Assembly: GCF_030814475.1 (NCBI RefSeq)
Contig: NZ_JAUSVF010000005.1
Location: 35,691 to 99,690 of the forward strand
DNA length: 64,000 bases
Direction: 5' to 3'
From: Pararhizobium capsulatum DSM 1112
Lineage (GTDB): Bacteria > Pseudomonadota > Alphaproteobacteria > Rhizobiales > Rhizobiaceae
Shown here: one piece after another, positions 36,830 to 45,989 of the stretch
Numbering within the stretch: position 1 is the first letter of the stretch
Layout: every line of letters begins with the position of its first letter
Translations under genes and position numbers: made by a program
Notes under the pieces: generated by a model
Told to the model about the DNA's origin: nothing
Seen by the model: only the letters and a program-made list of their open reading frames with translations
The model's database searches: none

Positions 36830-37595
36830 GTAAGTCTCACCCGATGCACGGACCACAGAGGCTCAATATGCACGAAACCGATTGTGAGTGCTTCTATATT
36901 TCTGGTACGTTCGAGCTTGCGGCATGGCCAGAACGGATCAGTCCGGTCGGATACCGGTGTCGGCAGGACCGGTCCAATCACGGACCGGCCGACGCGAGCC
37001 ATGGTCTTGAACCGATCGCGTTGGAAACTGCCATTCCCCTCTAATATGCAATCGCTCAGTGGAGCATCGCTCGCGACCGCTTACCGCTGACTCAGCGGGG
37101 GCACTCCTGCCAGAGCCAACCATTGACGCGAGGCAAGCCCATATGGATATATTCAGCCGCCGGTAGAAGTCGAACGCTCCGGCATTAGGGTCCTTGCGAA
37201 GATCAGCTGCAGGGGCCCTTTTTGATGTTCCGATTGCGCGCGATCATGCCTTGGTTACGATGGCCCCGGCGCGATTGAGCGTCAAACGGCATGACCTATA
37301 CCGCTGACTTCATCACTGAGCTTTTCCGCCCGCCGCAAATGCGGTCGAGAAGCTCACCCATGTCCGAGAAGGGCGGTTACTCCTGCGGGCCAACTATGTT
37401 CCATAAATCGCCTTACGCCCCTTCCACCATAATAAAAAACGCAGTACGCAAAGACCCGACCAGATAGACCATTGATTTTCTGAAGAGACCAAGCAAGGTG
37501 GTCGTCGGTTCAAGCGCTTGGTGTCGACGGCTTGATTTGCCTACCTGCATGTCGGCTATCCCCGCAGCCGCAATTGTGTAGCCTGCTGCCGTCGA
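36830..37595. other. Intergenic region with hairpin and a decayed small gene
   Basis: About 770 bases. CCGGTCC (36969-36975) and GGACCGG (36982-36988) form a hairpin upstream of moaA, of unknown role. At 37291-37406 a frame starting MTYTADFITELFR shifts by two bases and then reads AANAVEKLTHVREGRLLLRANYVP before a stop. This looks like the remnant of a small conserved protein. Nothing else is supportable. Confidence 0.3.
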
Positions 37596-38003
37596 CTAAG
37601 TCTGTTTGAAGCGGATCTCCTGAGCGCCCTCCCATAACACTTTCTTTCCGAGAGCCGGCAGAGACTCGAGACCCTCAATGATGGTCAGAAAGTGATTACC
37701 GGCCAGCTGGCCCATCTTGCTGGCGAAATTTACGCCGCCGTATGCGAGCAGGATTTCCGTCTCACTGAAACCGCCTGGATAGAGAATGAATTGGCCGGGC
37801 GCCGGGTAGCTCGTAGCGTTTTCGAAACCGAGTTCCAAATCGGTATCCCCGAGCGGGATCCAGCAGCCTTCGCCGCTCCAGCGCACATGAATGATGCGCT
37901 CACTATAGGGCAGCATATGGAGAAAGCGCGCACAGGTTTTCGGCGCAGCTTCGTTCTCAAGCTTTGCCTTGAAAGCAAAGCCTCCGGCCAGAATTTCAAT
38001 CAT
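37596..38003 (-). CDS. DUF3830 cyclophilin-like protein
   Basis: A 135-residue protein of the DUF3830 family: AAPKTCARFLHMLPYSERIIHVRWSGEGCWIPLGD and SYPAPGQFILYPGGFSETEILLAYGGVNFASKMGQLAGNHF. The family has a cyclophilin-like fold and tends to sit next to amidohydrolases and Asp/Glu-racemase enzymes, as here. It is the last gene of the leftward operon 45489-37596, 23 bp after the GntR gene. Substrate-modifying or binding roles are possible; none is proven. Confidence 0.78.
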   Translation of the reverse strand: MIEILAGGFAFKAKLENEAAPKTCARFLHMLPYSERIIHVRWSGEGCWIPLGDTDLELGFENATSYPAPGQFILYPGGFSETEILLAYGGVNFASKMGQLAGNHFLTIIEGLESLPALGKKVLWEGAQEIRFKQT

Positions 38004-38026
38004 GTATAGGATCCTTTGATCATCGC

Positions 38027-38764
38027 TTAGTCGTGCGGGCGTGATCGTTTCACGGTTGTTGAGGATGTCTGGATGGTGTTGAGCGCAGAGATCACCGCAT
38101 CGCAGGTGGCGCTGTTATGCTGCTCCAACCGCTCAGCGAAGTCGGCAGGATCGCCCCGGCGCAAAGCTTCCATGAAATCGATATGTTCCTTTAACGACTG
38201 GTCCCAGCGCTCATGTCCGTAATTGGCCATGGTGCGGGCGCGGTAGACTTTTTTCGAAAGGGCCTCGTAAGTATCTTGCAGCGATCGATTGCCGGTAAAC
38301 TCGGCCATGCGCCGGTGGATGTTCTGGTTGATCTTGAAATAGCTGACGCGATCTTCCGTCGCATGTCGGTGCGCCAGTTCGAGATGCATGGCGTCAAGTT
38401 CCTGGTGCTCGCTCGCCACGATACGTTCGACCAGAAGCCGGCCGATCAGGCGCTCAATGCCGCCCAGCAGCTCGAATACTTCCGCCACCTCCTTGACATT
38501 AACTTCGGAGACCCGAGCGCCGTGGTTAGCCCGCCAGACCAGCCAGCCGTCGGCGGCTAGAACCTTCAGCGCCTCACGCAGCGGTGTTCGGGACACCCCG
38601 AAATGTTCGCATAGCTGGATTTCAGGCATCCGACTTCCAGGCGGTAATTCACCCTCCTGGATCATTTCGGTTAGACGCGCGACGAGATCCTCGTGCAGGG
38701 TCGCGCGCTTAGTTGACAGGGGCTTCCAGGGAGCCGTCGCCTTCGTCTGGGTGTCATTCGGCAT
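38027..38764 (-). CDS. GntR-family regulator (FCD type)
   Basis: Regulator of 245 residues. The winged helix reads LHEDLVARLTEMIQEGELPPGSRMPEIQLCEHFGVSRTPLREALKVLAADGWL, followed by an all-helical FCD ligand domain (FELLGGIERLIGRLLVERI...NQNIHRRMAEFTGNRSL...HERWDQSLKEHIDFMEALRRGDPADFAERLEQHN). FCD regulators sense organic acids and usually repress their catabolic operon. It is inside the operon it probably controls; candidate operator repeats lie at 45545-45640. Confidence 0.88.
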   Translation of the reverse strand: MPNDTQTKATAPWKPLSTKRATLHEDLVARLTEMIQEGELPPGSRMPEIQLCEHFGVSRTPLREALKVLAADGWLVWRANHGARVSEVNVKEVAEVFELLGGIERLIGRLLVERIVASEHQELDAMHLELAHRHATEDRVSYFKINQNIHRRMAEFTGNRSLQDTYEALSKKVYRARTMANYGHERWDQSLKEHIDFMEALRRGDPADFAERLEQHNSATCDAVISALNTIQTSSTTVKRSRPHD

Positions 38765-38806
38765 GTATCACCAGTTCCAATCGGGTCACGGGCAGAGCGA
38801 TAGCAC

Positions 38807-40327
38807 TCAAGACAGGATATCCGGAAATTCGGTAGCAGCGGTAAGCCGGCTGTAAAAATCCGTAAGATGAGGTCTCAATTGGTCGGTGAAGGTCACATCC
38901 TCGGGACTTGTGGGAAGCCTTGCAGTCTTTGCCGCCGTACCAGCTTGTCGACCTGCCGCATCAATGTCGGCACCGACGAGCACCCCGTCGCGGTAGAGAA
39001 CCTGGCCGCCCACCATGGTCAGGCAGGCGTCGGCCCCCCGTGCTCGCGCCACCAGCGCGTCGACGATCGGCATGTCCTCATCGAGATAGGCGCCACGGGT
39101 CCTTCCCAGCGAAAATGCCGTCATATCAGCAAGCCAACCCTTTTCCAGTCGGCCGATGCGGCCGTCAAAGCCGGCGATCGCCGCGCCGGAGGTGGTCAGC
39201 ATCTCAATCACCTGACGCGCGGTCGGCTTCGGCGGTGAACTCCAGTTGCGCCGACCGGTCAGCATGGATGCGACCCTGGCCTCGGAAAACAAATCCTCAT
39301 CGTCCATGACACTGGAATTGTCGCTGCCGACGCCGACGCGCACGCCGCTAGCGATCAGCTTCGGCACCGGTGCGGTCGCATCGCAGAGCCGCAGATTGGA
39401 GCCAGGATTGGTGGCTACCATGGCATGACCTTCGGCCAGAACCGCAATGTCGTCGTCTGTCAGGAATACACCATGGGCGATGACGGTTTTCGGACCGATC
39501 GCACCAAGCGAAGCAAGATGCCGCATGGTACCCTCGGGATAAAGATGGAGGCAGGCAGCGTATTGCCCGGTCGTTTCCAGTGCGTGAATGTGCAGTCCGA
39601 TGCCGCGGCGGGCCGCATCGGCGGCGACGGACGCAAAGAGCGGATCCGTGACCCATTGCGGACCCGAGGGGCCGTAGCAGAACGACAGCTTGTCATCATC
39701 GCCGAAGTCGGCAAGCAGCCTGTCCAGCAAGGCTGAGGTCGTGGCGAAGTCTTTCTCGTAAGGCGGACTGTTACGCTCCTCCAGGCGCGCGGCGAGATCA
39801 GCAGGAAGACTTTTGAGAAACGCCGCCTCCATCTCCTGGGGAAAGACGATATTGCCCTGATCGCAGACGCCGATGGCAATGCAAGCGCGTAGGCCGCCTG
39901 CTGCGTAGCCGGCGATGCTGCTGCGCAGCTCCGATTCATAATCGCCAGTTCCATAGGCGAGATCGGCGTGGACTGCGCAGGTCACGCCATTGCGCAGCAT
40001 CTCCAGCGAGGCGAGCAGCCCGATCGCCTGAAGGTCTGGCGAGCCGCGTCCGCGGCGCTGCGCCATCCAAAGCTCCAGCCGCTGATCGGGATATCCGAGC
40101 TGGATCTGGCTGATGCCGCGTCCGTGCTGGTGGGCGTTGACCAATCCCGGCATCAAGATCGCGTCGGGCAGATCGATGATCTCTGCTTCGGGAAAGGCGG
40201 ATGCCAGCTCTGCGAAGGGTCCGGTCTTCGCGATGCGGTTTCCTTCGACCACCACGCCGTGCTCTTTCTCGAGCTGAGCGTCATGGGAGGTGAGCAGATA
40301 TTCGGGTTTTAGGAGGACGATGGCCAT
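38807..40327 (-). CDS. Amidohydrolase-family enzyme (TrzA/AtzB type)
   Basis: Metal-dependent amidohydrolase, 506 residues from ATG 40327. Metal sites are in MPGLVNAHQHGRG (H66, H68), GLHIHALETTG, VIAHGVFLTDDD and VGVGSDNSS, the subtype III pattern with a single metal. Such enzymes deaminate or dechlorinate N-heterocycles (cytosine, guanine, s-triazines). Protein N-terminal extensions upstream of 40327 overlap the preceding gene and are rejected. It follows the Asp/Glu-racemase-fold gene by 4 bp. Its C-terminal region resembles that of the amidohydrolase at 49825. Confidence 0.82.
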   Translation of the reverse strand: MAIVLLKPEYLLTSHDAQLEKEHGVVVEGNRIAKTGPFAELASAFPEAEIIDLPDAILMPGLVNAHQHGRGISQIQLGYPDQRLELWMAQRRGRGSPDLQAIGLLASLEMLRNGVTCAVHADLAYGTGDYESELRSSIAGYAAGGLRACIAIGVCDQGNIVFPQEMEAAFLKSLPADLAARLEERNSPPYEKDFATTSALLDRLLADFGDDDKLSFCYGPSGPQWVTDPLFASVAADAARRGIGLHIHALETTGQYAACLHLYPEGTMRHLASLGAIGPKTVIAHGVFLTDDDIAVLAEGHAMVATNPGSNLRLCDATAPVPKLIASGVRVGVGSDNSSVMDDEDLFSEARVASMLTGRRNWSSPPKPTARQVIEMLTTSGAAIAGFDGRIGRLEKGWLADMTAFSLGRTRGAYLDEDMPIVDALVARARGADACLTMVGGQVLYRDGVLVGADIDAAGRQAGTAAKTARLPTSPEDVTFTDQLRPHLTDFYSRLTAATEFPDILS

Positions 40328-40331
40328 GGGA

Positions 40332-41126
40332 TCAGTTTCCAATTTTGCTGTCGGCCGAGGAAAAGTCTTGGAAGAGACTGCCCCAGCCGTGGATGAGACC
40401 CGGCTCGACATTGGCCATTGATAGGGATTTCCAGACAACGGCGGCGATGCTGTCGTAGATCGGGATACCGGTTTCCCGCTCCAGCCTATCAACGATCGGG
40501 GCGGCCCGGAAATTCGTGCACATCACCATGATCGCATCCGGTTTCTTGGCTGCAACCTGGTAAATGAGGTCGGCGATCTGCTCTTCGCTCCACTGGGCAA
40601 AGCTGTAGTTGCCGGGATCGTTTAGATGGCGCTCGTTCGAGCAATCGATCCCCATTCCGGCATAGTTCTCGATGATCTTCTGCTGGACGTCGGCGGTATA
40701 GGGGGTCACCAGGCCGACCTTGCGGCGGCGGGTCCGGGACAGGATTTCGTTCATTGCCAGTACAGATGTTGTCGCTCGGATTCCCGTGCGCTCCAAAATC
40801 TCGGAACACAGCGCCTCGTCATAGGCCTGCCCGAGCCAACTGCCGGAAGTCCCGCTCCAGCCGATCACGTTGACCTTCGCGTCGGCCAGCAACTCGGCAG
40901 CTTGGACAATGTTTTCCGTCTCGAACTGCCCAAGATCGCCCGGATCCATCGAAATCCGCGTTACCCTGAAACGCTGGAAGTGGCTGCTCACCCGAGGGGC
41001 GCCGGCCGTCATCGCTACGGTCAACGGTTCCAGCACGGTATTCGAGGACGGAGTCAGCATACCCAGTCGGATTCTCGCCTCCAGTGGCTTTTCGGACGGG
41101 ATATGATGAATGGAGTCATTGAGCAT
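40332..41126 (-). CDS. Asp/Glu-racemase-fold enzyme (maleate isomerase/EutA-like)
   Basis: Protein of 264 residues in the superfamily of aspartate/hydantoin racemases, maleate isomerase, arylmalonate decarboxylase and EutA. Conserved blocks are LGMLTPSSNTVLEP, VIGWSGTSGSWLG, KVGLVTPYTADVQQKI and VMCTNFRAAPIVDRLERETGIPIYDS. The second catalytic cysteine (MCTNF) is present, but the first loop has GTSGS without cysteine, as in single-cysteine members. ATG 41126 lies inside the end of the upstream amidohydrolase (11-bp overlap). The substrate is probably the product of a flanking amidohydrolase. Confidence 0.8.
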   Translation of the reverse strand: MLNDSIHHIPSEKPLEARIRLGMLTPSSNTVLEPLTVAMTAGAPRVSSHFQRFRVTRISMDPGDLGQFETENIVQAAELLADAKVNVIGWSGTSGSWLGQAYDEALCSEILERTGIRATTSVLAMNEILSRTRRRKVGLVTPYTADVQQKIIENYAGMGIDCSNERHLNDPGNYSFAQWSEEQIADLIYQVAAKKPDAIMVMCTNFRAAPIVDRLERETGIPIYDSIAAVVWKSLSMANVEPGLIHGWGSLFQDFSSADSKIGN

Positions 41127-42657
41127 AAGGTGTCTTCCCTGGCATATTTTTGTCTGATGGCGTGCAGTCGAAACGCACCGGAAAGGTCTCCGAAGCGGTT
41201 GGATAGCAGAGGCAGCGGGCGTGGATGCGGCGGTATGGGGCCAGAAGCGGGCCGACGCTTGCCTCGACGGCCTCAAGAGTTGGCCCCAGCTCGCCATGGA
41301 TCGCCTGCGCCTCTCGCAGGATCGCCGCCTCGTCGATAAGGGTTAGCTGGCCGTCGCACAGGATGACCTTTCCGTCGACGATCGATAGCCGCAGGCCTGC
41401 GCCGGTTTCCCCATAGACCAGTTGGCGCAGCGGATCGTTTAGCGGCACGAAAGCGATCTGGTCGAGACTGTATCCGCACAGGTCGGCCTTCATTCCTATC
41501 TTGATCTCCCCGATCTGATTTTCCAGCCCAAGCGCAATGGCCCCGCCTTTGGTGGCCGCATGAAAAGCCTCCGGCGCGCCGATCCAGCGTTCGTGATCAT
41601 TGCCGCGCAGCTTCTGGAGATAGGCGGTATTGGAGACGGCGCGCAGCATGTCCGCAGTCTCGACCAGCCCGCACCCATCGGTGCCGAGGCTGACATTGAT
41701 TCCGGCGTCGAGCATTTCACGCATCGGCATCAGGCCGGAGCCGAGTTTCATGTTGACGGTCGGATTGTGCTGCACTGACGCTCCGGACGCGGCGATCAGT
41801 GCGATGTCGTCCGGCGTCAGCCAGACAGCGTGGATCAGCGCGGTCTTTGCCTTGAGGAAACCGAGCCGCGCCAGATGTGCGAACATGCTGGATCCATACA
41901 TCAACTGGCCGGTGACCGCCTGCAGGCGCGTTTCCTGGACATGGATCATCACCGGCAGCTCGAATTCGTCGGCAAGCGCCCGCGTCGCCATCAGGAAATC
42001 GTCGCTACAGCGCTGCGGCGCCGAAGGAGCAACGATATAGCCGACCCTGTGTTCGGCCGGATGGCGGGAACGGGCCATTTCGCGCGCGAGCGTCAGCACC
42101 TCGGCTGCAGGCGTCGGGTGGACGGCATCCAATTGTGCCAGCAGGTCGGCAGGAAATTCCTCTTCCACGAAGGGCATCGCCCGGAAGAACGGCCTGTCGA
42201 ACAGCGTGAAGCCGAGCAGGGCGCGGATGCCACAATCCTCATAGGCCTGTAACGCCGCCTCGACATGGCTGCGATCGAGCATCGGGCTGACATTCATATC
42301 ATCGACAAGTGTGGTGGCACCGGTGCGGATCGCCTGAATGGCACTGATCATCGTGCGAACATAGACCTGCCTTGCCGTCATCGGCACCGGCGTCAGCGGC
42401 CGGACGAAATTCATCACCAGTTCCAGTGGTTGGCCTTCGAAGCGACCTTTCAAGAAATTCTCGTGAGAATGATGGTGGCCGTCGATGAAGCCCGGCGATA
42501 TCAACAGCCGGCTGGCATCGATGACGATGCCCTCCGGCGGCCGCGCGCCCGCCTGCTGCAGGTCGGCGATCCTGTCGGCGGCGATGAAGATATCCATCGT
42601 CCGGCCGGCCGTGTCGCCGACCAGCGTCGCCGACGTCAGCGTGATCCTGTCCTGCAT
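41116..42657 (-). CDS. Amidohydrolase-family enzyme (TrzA/AtzB type)
   Basis: Second amidohydrolase of the operon, 513 residues. Ligand motifs: PGFIDGHHHSHENF (H61, H63), VMIHVQETR, LIHAVWLTPDD and VSLGTDGCGL. It shares architecture with 38807-40327 but is not closely similar, so the operon encodes two distinct ring- or amine-hydrolysing steps. The start is ATG 42657, sharing one base with the RidA stop (TGATG); a GTG at 42660 is also in frame. The C-terminus runs through the start of the racemase gene. Confidence 0.82.
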   Translation of the reverse strand: MQDRITLTSATLVGDTAGRTMDIFIAADRIADLQQAGARPPEGIVIDASRLLISPGFIDGHHHSHENFLKGRFEGQPLELVMNFVRPLTPVPMTARQVYVRTMISAIQAIRTGATTLVDDMNVSPMLDRSHVEAALQAYEDCGIRALLGFTLFDRPFFRAMPFVEEEFPADLLAQLDAVHPTPAAEVLTLAREMARSRHPAEHRVGYIVAPSAPQRCSDDFLMATRALADEFELPVMIHVQETRLQAVTGQLMYGSSMFAHLARLGFLKAKTALIHAVWLTPDDIALIAASGASVQHNPTVNMKLGSGLMPMREMLDAGINVSLGTDGCGLVETADMLRAVSNTAYLQKLRGNDHERWIGAPEAFHAATKGGAIALGLENQIGEIKIGMKADLCGYSLDQIAFVPLNDPLRQLVYGETGAGLRLSIVDGKVILCDGQLTLIDEAAILREAQAIHGELGPTLEAVEASVGPLLAPYRRIHARCLCYPTASETFPVRFDCTPSDKNMPGKTPYAQ

Positions 42658-43130
42658 CACGCCACCTCCATGATGCAGTCGACCTCAACGGAGGCGTTGA
42701 AGGACAGCCCGCCGATGCCGATGGCGAGGCGCGTATGGGTTCCAGCTTCACCCAGTGCCGCTATCAGCACGTCCGAACATCCGTTGAGCACCAAATGCTG
42801 TTCGGTAAATCCGGGCCCTGAATTGATATAGCCGGTCAGTCGGACGAGTTGGCGGATGCGGTTGAGATCGCCGAGCGCGGTATAAGCGCGATTCAGCAGG
42901 CCGGTCGCGCAGGACCGTGCGGCATCATATCCCTGCTCGACGCCAATCTGGCTGCCCAACTGTCCGGTGATCCCGCAGATCGCCCCATCATATTCCATCG
43001 CCGAGAGCTGGCCGGAAAAATATAGCAAATTGCCCGTCCGTATGACCGGCTTGTAGCGGCTGATCGGTTCGCGATAGCCATCCAGCACGATGCCCATCGC
43101 TGCCAGTCTCTCGGTAATCGTCTTGGACAT
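42657..43130 (-). CDS. RidA-family protein
   Basis: A 157-residue member of the RidA/YjgF/UK114 family: YLNSGPGF-like YINSGPGFTEQHLVLNGCSDVLIAALGEAGTHTRLAIGIGGLSFNASVEVDCIMEVA, with LLYFSGQLSAMEYDGAICGITGQLG earlier. RidA proteins hydrolyse reactive enamine/imine intermediates, and subfamily members act as amide hydrolases in pyrimidine breakdown. Its place between importer and amidohydrolases suggests handling of an imine formed in the pathway. ATG 43130 is chosen over an upstream ATG at 43145. Confidence 0.85.
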   Translation of the reverse strand: MSKTITERLAAMGIVLDGYREPISRYKPVIRTGNLLYFSGQLSAMEYDGAICGITGQLGSQIGVEQGYDAARSCATGLLNRAYTALGDLNRIRQLVRLTGYINSGPGFTEQHLVLNGCSDVLIAALGEAGTHTRLAIGIGGLSFNASVEVDCIMEVA

Positions 43131-43148
43131 GCTGATCACTCGCATCCA

Positions 43149-43931
43149 TCAGGTGTGGGAAAAGAAACGGAGGAACTGCTTTGTTTCCGGTTGTTGCGGA
43201 TTACGGAATAGTTCGTCTGGCGTTCCCGCCTCGCAAACGCGGCCATCGGCCATGAAGATGACTTGCGATCCAACGTCCGCAGCAAACCTCAGCTCATGGG
43301 TGACCACCACCATGGTCATGCCGGAACGGGCCAGATCGAGCATCACGTCCAGCACCTCGTGAACCAGCTCCGGATCCAGCGCCGAGGTCGGTTCGTCGAA
43401 CAGGATTACTTTCGGCTCCATGGCCAGCGACCGGGCGATCGCCACCCGTTGCTGCTGGCCGCCGGAGAGTTGTGACGGTCGCTTGTGCATGTGCTCGGAA
43501 AGATGGACACGCTCCAGCGCTGCCGCAGCCGTTTCGCGGGCAGCCACCTTTGTCATCCCGCGCACCCGCTGCGGCCCGATGGCAACATTGTCCAGCGCGG
43601 TCAGATGCGGGAAAAGGTTGAACCGCTGGAACACGAAACCGATATGCGTTCGCTGCGCTGCAATCGCTGCCTCAGTATCGGAAGCCCATTTGCCGCCGTC
43701 GCCAATAAAGCTGCCGCCCAGAGTTACCTCTTCGAGATAAACGACGCCGGAGGTCGGGGTTTCCAGATGGTTGAGGCAGCGCAGAAGCGTCGTTTTGCCG
43801 GAGCCGGAAGCGCCGAGTAAAACCACGGTGGACTGCCGCGGCACTAAAAGATCCACGCCTTTCAGCACGTCGTGCTTGCCGAAAGATTTCCGCAGGTTTT
43901 CTGTCCTAAGCATGGGAACTGTCGAGGTCAT
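43149..43931 (-). CDS. Polar amino-acid-type ABC ATPase
   Basis: ABC ATPase of 260 residues: Walker [21 protein letters not shown], signature LSGGQQQR, Walker [15 protein letters not shown] and VVTHEL. It powers the importer with the permease at 43936 (5-bp gap) and the binding protein at 44641. It is clearly different from the two AapP-like ATPases at 12755 and 48745, for example in the insert [22 protein letters not shown]. Confidence 0.92.
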   Translation of the reverse strand: MTSTVPMLRTENLRKSFGKHDVLKGVDLLVPRQSTVVLLGASGSGKTTLLRCLNHLETPTSGVVYLEEVTLGGSFIGDGGKWASDTEAAIAAQRTHIGFVFQRFNLFPHLTALDNVAIGPQRVRGMTKVAARETAAAALERVHLSEHMHKRPSQLSGGQQQRVAIARSLAMEPKVILFDEPTSALDPELVHEVLDVMLDLARSGMTMVVVTHELRFAADVGSQVIFMADGRVCEAGTPDELFRNPQQPETKQFLRFFSHT

Positions 43932-43935
43932 CTAG

Positions 43936-44586
43936 TCACCACTTCGGCAGGGTTTTTTCGAGATAGCGAGACATGACGGTCAACACCTTAACGATCACGT
44001 AATAGTAAATCGCCAGCAGGCCGTAGATCTCCAGCGGGGCGAAATACATGGACACGAGGGATTGGCCGGAACGAGTAAGCTCGAACACCGATATGGCTGA
44101 AAGCAGCGATGTGTTCTTGGTGAGATTCACCACCTCGTTCGTCGCCGGCGGTACTATCTGGCGAAGCGTTTGCGGCAGCAGGATCCAGATCAGCGTTTGG
44201 CGCTCGCGCATGCCGATCGAGCGGGCCGCCTCCGATTGGCCCTTTTCGATGGAGCCAACTGCACCGCGGACGGTCTCGGAAATAAAGGCGGCACCGTTGA
44301 GCGACAGGGCGGCAACCCCGGCCCAGAATTCATTAAGTTCCAGGCCGAAGCCGGGCAGGACAAAATAGACGAAGAAGATCTGCACCAGCAATGGCGTACC
44401 GCGGATCACGTCAACATAGGCGTTGACCGGCAGGCGGATCAGCCGCGACTCCGACAGCGACATTAGTCCAAGCGCAATCCCCAGCGCGATCTCCGCGATG
44501 CCAGCCAAGATTGCGATCTCGATGGTCACGACCGAGGCCTTAGCCAGAAGCGGCATGGCCATCCAGACAATATTCCAGTCAATCAT
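43936..44586 (-). CDS. Polar amino-acid-type ABC permease
   Basis: Inner-membrane permease of 216 residues from ATG 44586 (MIDWNIVWMAMPLLAKASVVTIEIAIL). The loop GQSEAARSIGMRERQTLIWILLPQTLRQIVPPATNEVVNLTKNTSLLSAI contacts the ATPase. It is the single permease of this importer. An ATG at 44610 would add eight residues without a better ribosome site. Confidence 0.9.
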   Translation of the reverse strand: MIDWNIVWMAMPLLAKASVVTIEIAILAGIAEIALGIALGLMSLSESRLIRLPVNAYVDVIRGTPLLVQIFFVYFVLPGFGLELNEFWAGVAALSLNGAAFISETVRGAVGSIEKGQSEAARSIGMRERQTLIWILLPQTLRQIVPPATNEVVNLTKNTSLLSAISVFELTRSGQSLVSMYFAPLEIYGLLAIYYYVIVKVLTVMSRYLEKTLPKW

Positions 44587-44640
44587 ATGAATAACCTGCC
44601 GAGAGAGCATCCGGCGGCACTGTTGCCGCCGGACCGTAGA

Positions 44641-45489
44641 TCATTCCAGAACTGGAATTTCGGCGGGCATATCGAAGGCGACGCCAAACCACTTCTTTTG
44701 CAGCTCGGCGAGCTTGCCGCTTTTGGAGGCCGCCAGCAGCTGTTCATCGATATACTTGCGCAACTCTTCGTCGTCCTTGCGAATACCAATGCCTGCAAGG
44801 CTGCTGCCGGCGACCTTCTGCACCAGCGCATATTTTCCAGGAGCATTTTTGATAACGAGGCCGAGATTGGTCATGTTGCTGATCACCCCGTCGACCGTGC
44901 CCTGATTGAGGGCGAGGATCGACATCGGTTCGGAATCGAACACCTTGACCTCGCCGAATCCTTTGCCCTTGGCCTTTTCTACCTGCGCGTTGAATTTCGG
45001 CATCGAAGCCTCTTCCGGTGTCCCTGCCTTAATGGCGATCGGCTTCCCGGACATGTCGTCGAACGACTTGATTTTCCCATCGTCCTCGGCGCGCACCAGC
45101 ATGGCAAGCGAAGAGTCGGCGTAGGGAATGGAGAAGTTGACCTTTGCCATCCGCTCCTTGGTGTAGGACAGCGAGCTCATGATGATGTCGAACTTGCCAG
45201 CTAGCAGCGCCGGAACAATGCCCGACCACTGGGTATCGACGAAATCCGGCTTAACGCCGAGATCCTTGAACATCAGCTCCGCCAGATCGACGTCGTAGCC
45301 GACGATGACGCCGTTCTCCCGGTAGCTGAAAGGTGCAAAGACGCCTTCGACGCCAATCTTGATTGCCCCGTCCGATTTGATTGAAGCAAGCGTACGCTCG
45401 GCCGCCACGGCTGCAGATCCCAAACCTGCCATTATGGTGATGCCGACAGCGGTAGCGGTAAAAAGCATTCTGCGCGTGAATTTCTGCAT
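44641..45489 (-). CDS. Polar amino-acid-type ABC substrate-binding protein
   Basis: Periplasmic binding protein of 282 residues. The signal peptide is FTRRMLFTATAVGITIMAGLGSAAVAAE; the mature part has IKIGVEGVFAPFSYRENGVIVGYDVDLAELMFKDLGVKPDFVDTQWSGIVPALLAGKFDIIMSS, a family-3 signature. AAGGGGA lies 7 bases before the ATG. It is the first gene of the leftward operon and its upstream DNA is unusually AT-rich with repeats. The ligand is unknown. Confidence 0.9.
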   Translation of the reverse strand: MQKFTRRMLFTATAVGITIMAGLGSAAVAAERTLASIKSDGAIKIGVEGVFAPFSYRENGVIVGYDVDLAELMFKDLGVKPDFVDTQWSGIVPALLAGKFDIIMSSLSYTKERMAKVNFSIPYADSSLAMLVRAEDDGKIKSFDDMSGKPIAIKAGTPEEASMPKFNAQVEKAKGKGFGEVKVFDSEPMSILALNQGTVDGVISNMTNLGLVIKNAPGKYALVQKVAGSSLAGIGIRKDDEELRKYIDEQLLAASKSGKLAELQKKWFGVAFDMPAEIPVLE

Positions 45490-45544
45490 GACGTTCCCCT
45501 TTAATTATTGCCGGGACGAGCATCCCGGAGGCGCAACAATCATG

Positions 45545-45640
45545 TAATACATTATACAATGCAAGTAAACTGATAAAAAATAAGCATTAAAGTGATAAAA
45601 AATAGGCAGTATGAAGCATTTTTGTGCACACAATGTATAA
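45545..45640. promoter_or_regulatory. AT-rich direct repeats upstream of the catabolic operon
   Basis: TGATAAAAAATAAGCA (45571-45586) and TGATAAAAAATAGGCA (45593-45608) are direct repeats differing at one base and spaced 22 bp, about two helical turns. ACATTATACAATGC (45550-45562) and CACAATGTATAA (45629-45640) are related in inverted orientation around CATTGTAT-like half sites, similar in style to GntR/FCD operators. The whole region 45540-45780 is much more AT-rich than its surroundings. It probably holds the promoter and operators of the operon 45489-37596. Confidence 0.45.
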
Positions 45641-45989
45641 AAGTTCATACTATCGCAAACAAAATCAGCAACAATAGAATTGCATAAATATTTTATATGT
45701 ATATAATCATAATTGTTACTGACAGGAAATAATATGTTATAGATATATTGTCGCCGAGATTCATTACGTGGTTTTGAGTTTTAATGATGGGGCGCCGACC
45801 GTACTGGCGAGCTCGTCTTGCCACTCCACCGCGATACCGGTCATCCACACTTAGCCGCGCGCTTCAGATTCTCGACAAAGGGTAGGGTGGCTAGAACGCA
45901 GCCCCCTTCGCGAACTTAGTATGTACCGGTTGTCGAGGCGTCTTTCACGATCGGCTCATCGACAAGTGCGTAGGCGAGCCGCGAACCTG
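45641..45989. other. Non-coding stretch between catabolic operon and orphan gene
   Basis: About 350 bases; the left part continues the AT-rich promoter region and the right part returns to higher GC. No gene, RNA or clear repeat was seen. Confidence 0.4.

Noticed and set aside
36946..37000. Molybdenum-cofactor riboswitch upstream of moaA
   Set aside because: Only one 7-bp hairpin was seen; the multi-stem layout of that riboswitch could not be supported.
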